This document shows, one piece after another, positions 61,504 through 64,000 of a stretch of DNA of 64,000 bases. The notes beneath the pieces were generated by a model. It saw nothing but the letters and a program-made list of their open reading frames with translations, made no database searches and was not told the DNA's origin. Made by a program: the position numbers and the translations under genes. Location: assembly GCF_049686335.1 (NCBI RefSeq), contig NZ_JBAVHX010000010.1, positions 620,001 through 684,000 of the forward strand, read 5' to 3'. How positions within the stretch are numbered: position 1 is the stretch's first letter; every line of letters starts with the position of its first letter. This DNA is from Buttiauxella sp049686335 (GTDB taxonomy: Bacteria > Pseudomonadota > Gammaproteobacteria > Enterobacterales > Enterobacteriaceae).

Positions 61504-63300
61504 TCAGGCGCTGTGGTGACGGGCAAGCCAGGCTTTCCAGCCGCCCCACGCGGTGATATCCGTGGCATCCGCTAATGCGGCGGGTTCGCAAATAAACCCT
61601 TTCACTTGCCGACCGTCTTCAAGCGTCAAGGTGCCGATACCCAGCGGTGCCGGGATTTCCGCCACAAATTCGCCAAAACGCGCCAGCGGGATATCCCACA
61701 GCTCGATGGCAATCGGCTGCCCTTCTGTGCTTTTGACAAGGCCAGGTTTGGGTGGCTGCGTGTTGGCAAGTGCATAAAGGCGGTAATTGGTGGCAGTTCG
61801 CGATTCTTCAATAAACACCGCATTGCGGGTGGTGAGCTGGTGGTTTAATGGCATGCCGCGCAGGTGCGCACCCACTACCGCTACACGGACATGGTTTGGC
61901 GAGGTTTTTCCAGTGCCGCTCCCGGCGAAGGGTTTATCCGTCGCGCCCAGGGGTAGATTCAACGCTTGCTGCCAGTGTTTGCCAAAGTGGCTCAAGGCCT
62001 GGTCATGCCAGGCTGGTGCGATAAGCGTGATCCCGGCAGGTAAGCCGTCAGCACGGAAATCCCCAGGCAAGGCCAGGGCACAGAGATCCGCGAGGTTGGT
62101 AAAGTTGGTGTAAGTGCCAAATTGCGAGTTATAACGCACCGGCTCCTCGGCCATTTCAGCCAGGGTATGTATGGTGGGCGACGTTGGCACCACCAGCGCA
62201 TCAAACTCACTCAACCGGGCATTAATTTTTTGCGCCAGTTCAGCGCGGGTATATTCCGCCTGCCAGGCATCGCAGGCGGTGTAGTTCAGGCCATTTGCCA
62301 CGATCCCACGCACGGTCGGATCCATCGCTTCAGGTTGGTTTTTGAAGATCTCGCCAACGGCCACGGTGCGCTCAGCCACCCATGCCCCGTAATAAAGTTG
62401 TTCTGCTAACTGGTTAAAAACGCTGAAATCAATCGGTACCAGTTCCGCACCCAGTTGCTGCAAATGTGTCAGTGCCTGAGCGAATGCAGCTTCGCTATAG
62501 GTATCGCCAAAAAACTCAAGTTGGTCAGGAATGGCGAAACGCAGTTTTTCACTAAAACGTGCCGGAGCGGTGCGCGGATTGGCGCGAGAGTATGCGTCTT
62601 CTGCACAATAACCGCCCGCCACTGCCGCAACGGTTTCGGCATCTTCAACGGTCAGGGCGAAAATTGAAACGCAGTCGTTCAGACGGCAGGCTGGCACCAC
62701 GCCCGCGGTTGAAATCCAGCCTTTGGTCGGTTTCAGCCCGACGATATTGTTAAAACCCGCCGGTACACGCCCGGATCCTGCCGTGTCCGTGCCTAATGAA
62801 AAGCACACCAGGCCACGCGCCACCACAGATGCCGACCCGGAGCTGGAACCCCCGCTGACATAATCGGGATTAAAGGTGTTTTTCACTGCACCAAACGGGG
62901 AACGAGTCCCCACCAGCCCGGTGGCAAACTGGTCGAGATTGGTTTTGCCGACCACTATCGCGCCTGCCGCTTTCAGGCGGGCAATCACCGTCGCGTCTTT
63001 TTCAGGTGTGTAAGTAAACTCACGGCACGCAGCACTGGTGGGCATGCCAGCCACATCAATATTATCCTTCGCCGCAAAGGGCACGCCTAATAAAGGGAAA
63101 TCGCTCGCTTGTTTTTCACCAGAATTAATCGCCAGGAAAACTTGTGTTAATTGCGCATAAATTTCGTCATGCGAGGCGATATATATCCAGGCATTATCAT
63201 CGCGGGATAAATCCGCATCTAACTGCTGATATGCCGCCACAAGTTGTTGTGGATTCTGGCGGTAGCACGCTACCCATTCAGACAAAGTTGCTACTGACAT
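61504..63300 (-). CDS. atzF: allophanate hydrolase AtzF
   Basis: The start is set at the ATG at 63300 (MSVATLSEWVACYRQNPQQL), 598 residues, because a sigma-54 promoter lies at 63341-63356, inside the longer open frame. The amidase-signature domain holds the Lys-Ser-Ser triad: VPFAAKDNID (Lys near 72) and GGSSSGSASVVARG (near 150), with GTDTAGSGRVPAG. A smaller C-terminal domain (about 480-598, VRVAVVGAHLRGMPLNHQLT) completes the enzyme. It splits allophanate into two ammonia and two CO2. First gene of the urea operon. Confidence 0.95.
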   Translation of the reverse strand: MSVATLSEWVACYRQNPQQLVAAYQQLDADLSRDDNAWIYIASHDEIYAQLTQVFLAINSGEKQASDFPLLGVPFAAKDNIDVAGMPTSAACREFTYTPEKDATVIARLKAAGAIVVGKTNLDQFATGLVGTRSPFGAVKNTFNPDYVSGGSSSGSASVVARGLVCFSLGTDTAGSGRVPAGFNNIVGLKPTKGWISTAGVVPACRLNDCVSIFALTVEDAETVAAVAGGYCAEDAYSRANPRTAPARFSEKLRFAIPDQLEFFGDTYSEAAFAQALTHLQQLGAELVPIDFSVFNQLAEQLYYGAWVAERTVAVGEIFKNQPEAMDPTVRGIVANGLNYTACDAWQAEYTRAELAQKINARLSEFDALVVPTSPTIHTLAEMAEEPVRYNSQFGTYTNFTNLADLCALALPGDFRADGLPAGITLIAPAWHDQALSHFGKHWQQALNLPLGATDKPFAGSGTGKTSPNHVRVAVVGAHLRGMPLNHQLTTRNAVFIEESRTATNYRLYALANTQPPKPGLVKSTEGQPIAIELWDIPLARFGEFVAEIPAPLGIGTLTLEDGRQVKGFICEPAALADATDITAWGGWKAWLARHHSA

Positions 63301-63340
63301 AAACTGGAATCCCATCTGGTATACAAGATGAGATAAATAA

Positions 63341-63356
63341 AGCATTAAGCATGCCA
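63341..63356 (-). promoter_or_regulatory. sigma-54 (RpoN) promoter of the urea operon
   Basis: On the minus strand TGGCATGCTTAATGCT keeps the obligatory GG and GC, ten bases apart, and 14 of the 16 positions of the consensus TGGCACRNNNNTTGCW fit. Transcription would start near 63330, about 30 bases before the atzF ATG. Confidence 0.65.
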
Positions 63357-63421
63357 AATATTTAACGTGATGTTATTTAACGCATTGACGCGGGGTAATA
63401 ATATTTACTTATATTATTACC

Positions 63422-63436
63422 GCACCGTTGTGGCGC
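63422..63436 (-). promoter_or_regulatory. NtrC-like enhancer site upstream of the sigma-54 promoter
   Basis: GCACC-gttgt-GGCGC differs at one position from the NtrC dyad GCACC-N5-GGTGC. Its centre is about 100 bases upstream of the predicted transcription start, a normal NtrC distance. A half site GGTGC lies further up at 63462-63466. Confidence 0.6.
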
Positions 63437-63525
63437 TTTATTTTTTATATTTAACGATGATGGTGCAATGTACGTTTTGAAGGGTGAATATGTGTCAGCC
63501 CCTTCTCCCCCCTTTACACCCGTGG

Positions 63526-63554
63526 TGTCGGATGACGCTGACGCTTATCCGACC
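63526..63554. repeat. REP element between atzF and dtpB
   Basis: TGTCGGATGACGCTGACGCT followed by TATCCGACC, a single REP palindrome of the same type as at 33419 and 52053. Confidence 0.85.
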
Positions 63555-63777
63555 AGAAAAAAACACGCAGACAAAAAAATGTCACAGTCATTGTTTTATA
63601 GTGTGATCAACCAACAAGAAAGCAATCAAGCCATACAATAATCTATCATACGTATTGAATAAGGCATTAACAACGCCAGTCAGCACAAAAAATAGAATTC
63701 AACTCCATCACCGAACGACCTGAGTGACAGGCGACTCACCGCCTATACTTTCTTAAAATGTCTAAAGGCAAACGAAC

Positions 63778-64000
63778 ATGAATAAGCCCGCCCCTACCGG
63801 TTTATTGCAGCAACCTAAACCGTTTTTTATGATCTTTTTTGTTGAACTATGGGAGCGTTTTGGATACTACGGCGTACAAGGCATTCTGGCCGTTTTCTTC
63901 GTTAAACAGCTCGGTTTTTCTCAGGAACAAGCCTTCGTGACCTTCGGCGCATTTGCCGCATTGGTTTACGGACTGATCTCCATCGGTGGCTACGTTGGCG
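63778..64000 (+). CDS. dtpB: di/tripeptide permease DtpB, 5' part only
   Basis: The first 74 residues of a POT-family proton-peptide symporter run to the window end. They are almost identical to E. coli DtpB (MNKPAPTGLLQQPKPFFMIF, ELWERFGYYGVQGILAVFFV, KQLGFSQEQAFVTFGAFAAL) and unlike DtpA. The ExxERFxYY motif that couples proton and peptide transport is present. AAGGC nine bases before the ATG is the ribosome binding site. Confidence 0.9.
   Translation, partial: MNKPAPTGLLQQPKPFFMIFFVELWERFGYYGVQGILAVFFVKQLGFSQEQAFVTFGAFAALVYGLISIGGYVG

Larger units (their letters stand above)
63301..63777. other. 477-bp divergent region between atzF and dtpB
   Basis: No gene. It holds the sigma-54 promoter and NtrC-like site of the urea operon (entries below), a REP element and a dtpB promoter with TATACT (63744-63749) inside CTATACTT, about 30 bases before the dtpB start. 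Confidence 0.6.

Overview
The window is chromosomal DNA of an enterobacterium (Enterobacteriaceae). The strongest sign is a long block in the E. coli order uxaB-dgcF(yneF)-glsB-sad(yneI)-ptrR(yneJ)-sotB-marC-marRAB-eamA-ydeE (33.7-48.5 kb), with recognisable E. coli-type proteins, a mar operator and REP/BIME repeats. Genes absent from E. coli K-12 at this place (a cyclic-glucan-synthase-like giant protein, phenolic acid decarboxylase, urea amidolyase with an urea ABC transporter) point to another genus, perhaps near Buttiauxella, Kluyvera, Lelliottia or Enterobacter; I cannot fix it further. I see no rRNA, tRNA, insertion sequence, prophage or CRISPR array.

Region 1 (1-11.1 kb), surface structures: a LysR regulator cut by the window edge, a small unknown protein, an autotransporter, and a chaperone-usher cluster with two DUF1120 (GltF/YhcF-like) subunit proteins. 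A third DUF1120 gene (9414-10057) carries three frameshifts; its intact paralogue is read divergently at 10331. Region 2 (11.1-16.4 kb): a LysR gene divergent from two small DMT-type membrane proteins, yciF with a sigma-S-like promoter, two tiny unannotated proteins and an ABC-F ATPase. Region 3 (16.4-25.0 kb): one 2,863-residue NdvB/Cgs-like glucan synthase. Region 4 (25.2-33.4 kb): a zinc-ribbon microprotein, a short chemoreceptor, a SYLF lipoprotein, a FecCD/BtuCD-type importer (ATPase, binding protein, permease) with a structured leader, a VF530-type protein, dsbG and an MDR oxidoreductase.

Region 5 (33.4-48.5 kb): a tandem REP array, then the conserved uxaB-to-ydeE block, interrupted by an A+T-rich pair between marB and eamA (a truncated LacI-type regulator and a GT9-like glycosyltransferase). 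Region 6 (48.5-51.4 kb): a tandem-GNAT fusion and padC with a divergent LysR regulator. Region 7 (51.3-63.4 kb): a complete urea-nitrogen system on the minus strand, atzF-uca-gntR-urtABCDE. Urea is imported by UrtABCDE, carboxylated to allophanate by the biotin enzyme and hydrolysed by AtzF to ammonia and CO2. A good sigma-54 promoter and an NtrC-like site precede atzF, so the system is probably switched on by nitrogen limitation. The window closes with the 5' end of dtpB.

The most interesting items are the NtrC/sigma-54-type urea operon, the NdvB-like giant protein, the structured leader before the binding-protein gene, the terminator-like hairpin abutting the MDR start codon, and the LacI/GT9 island inside the mar neighbourhood.
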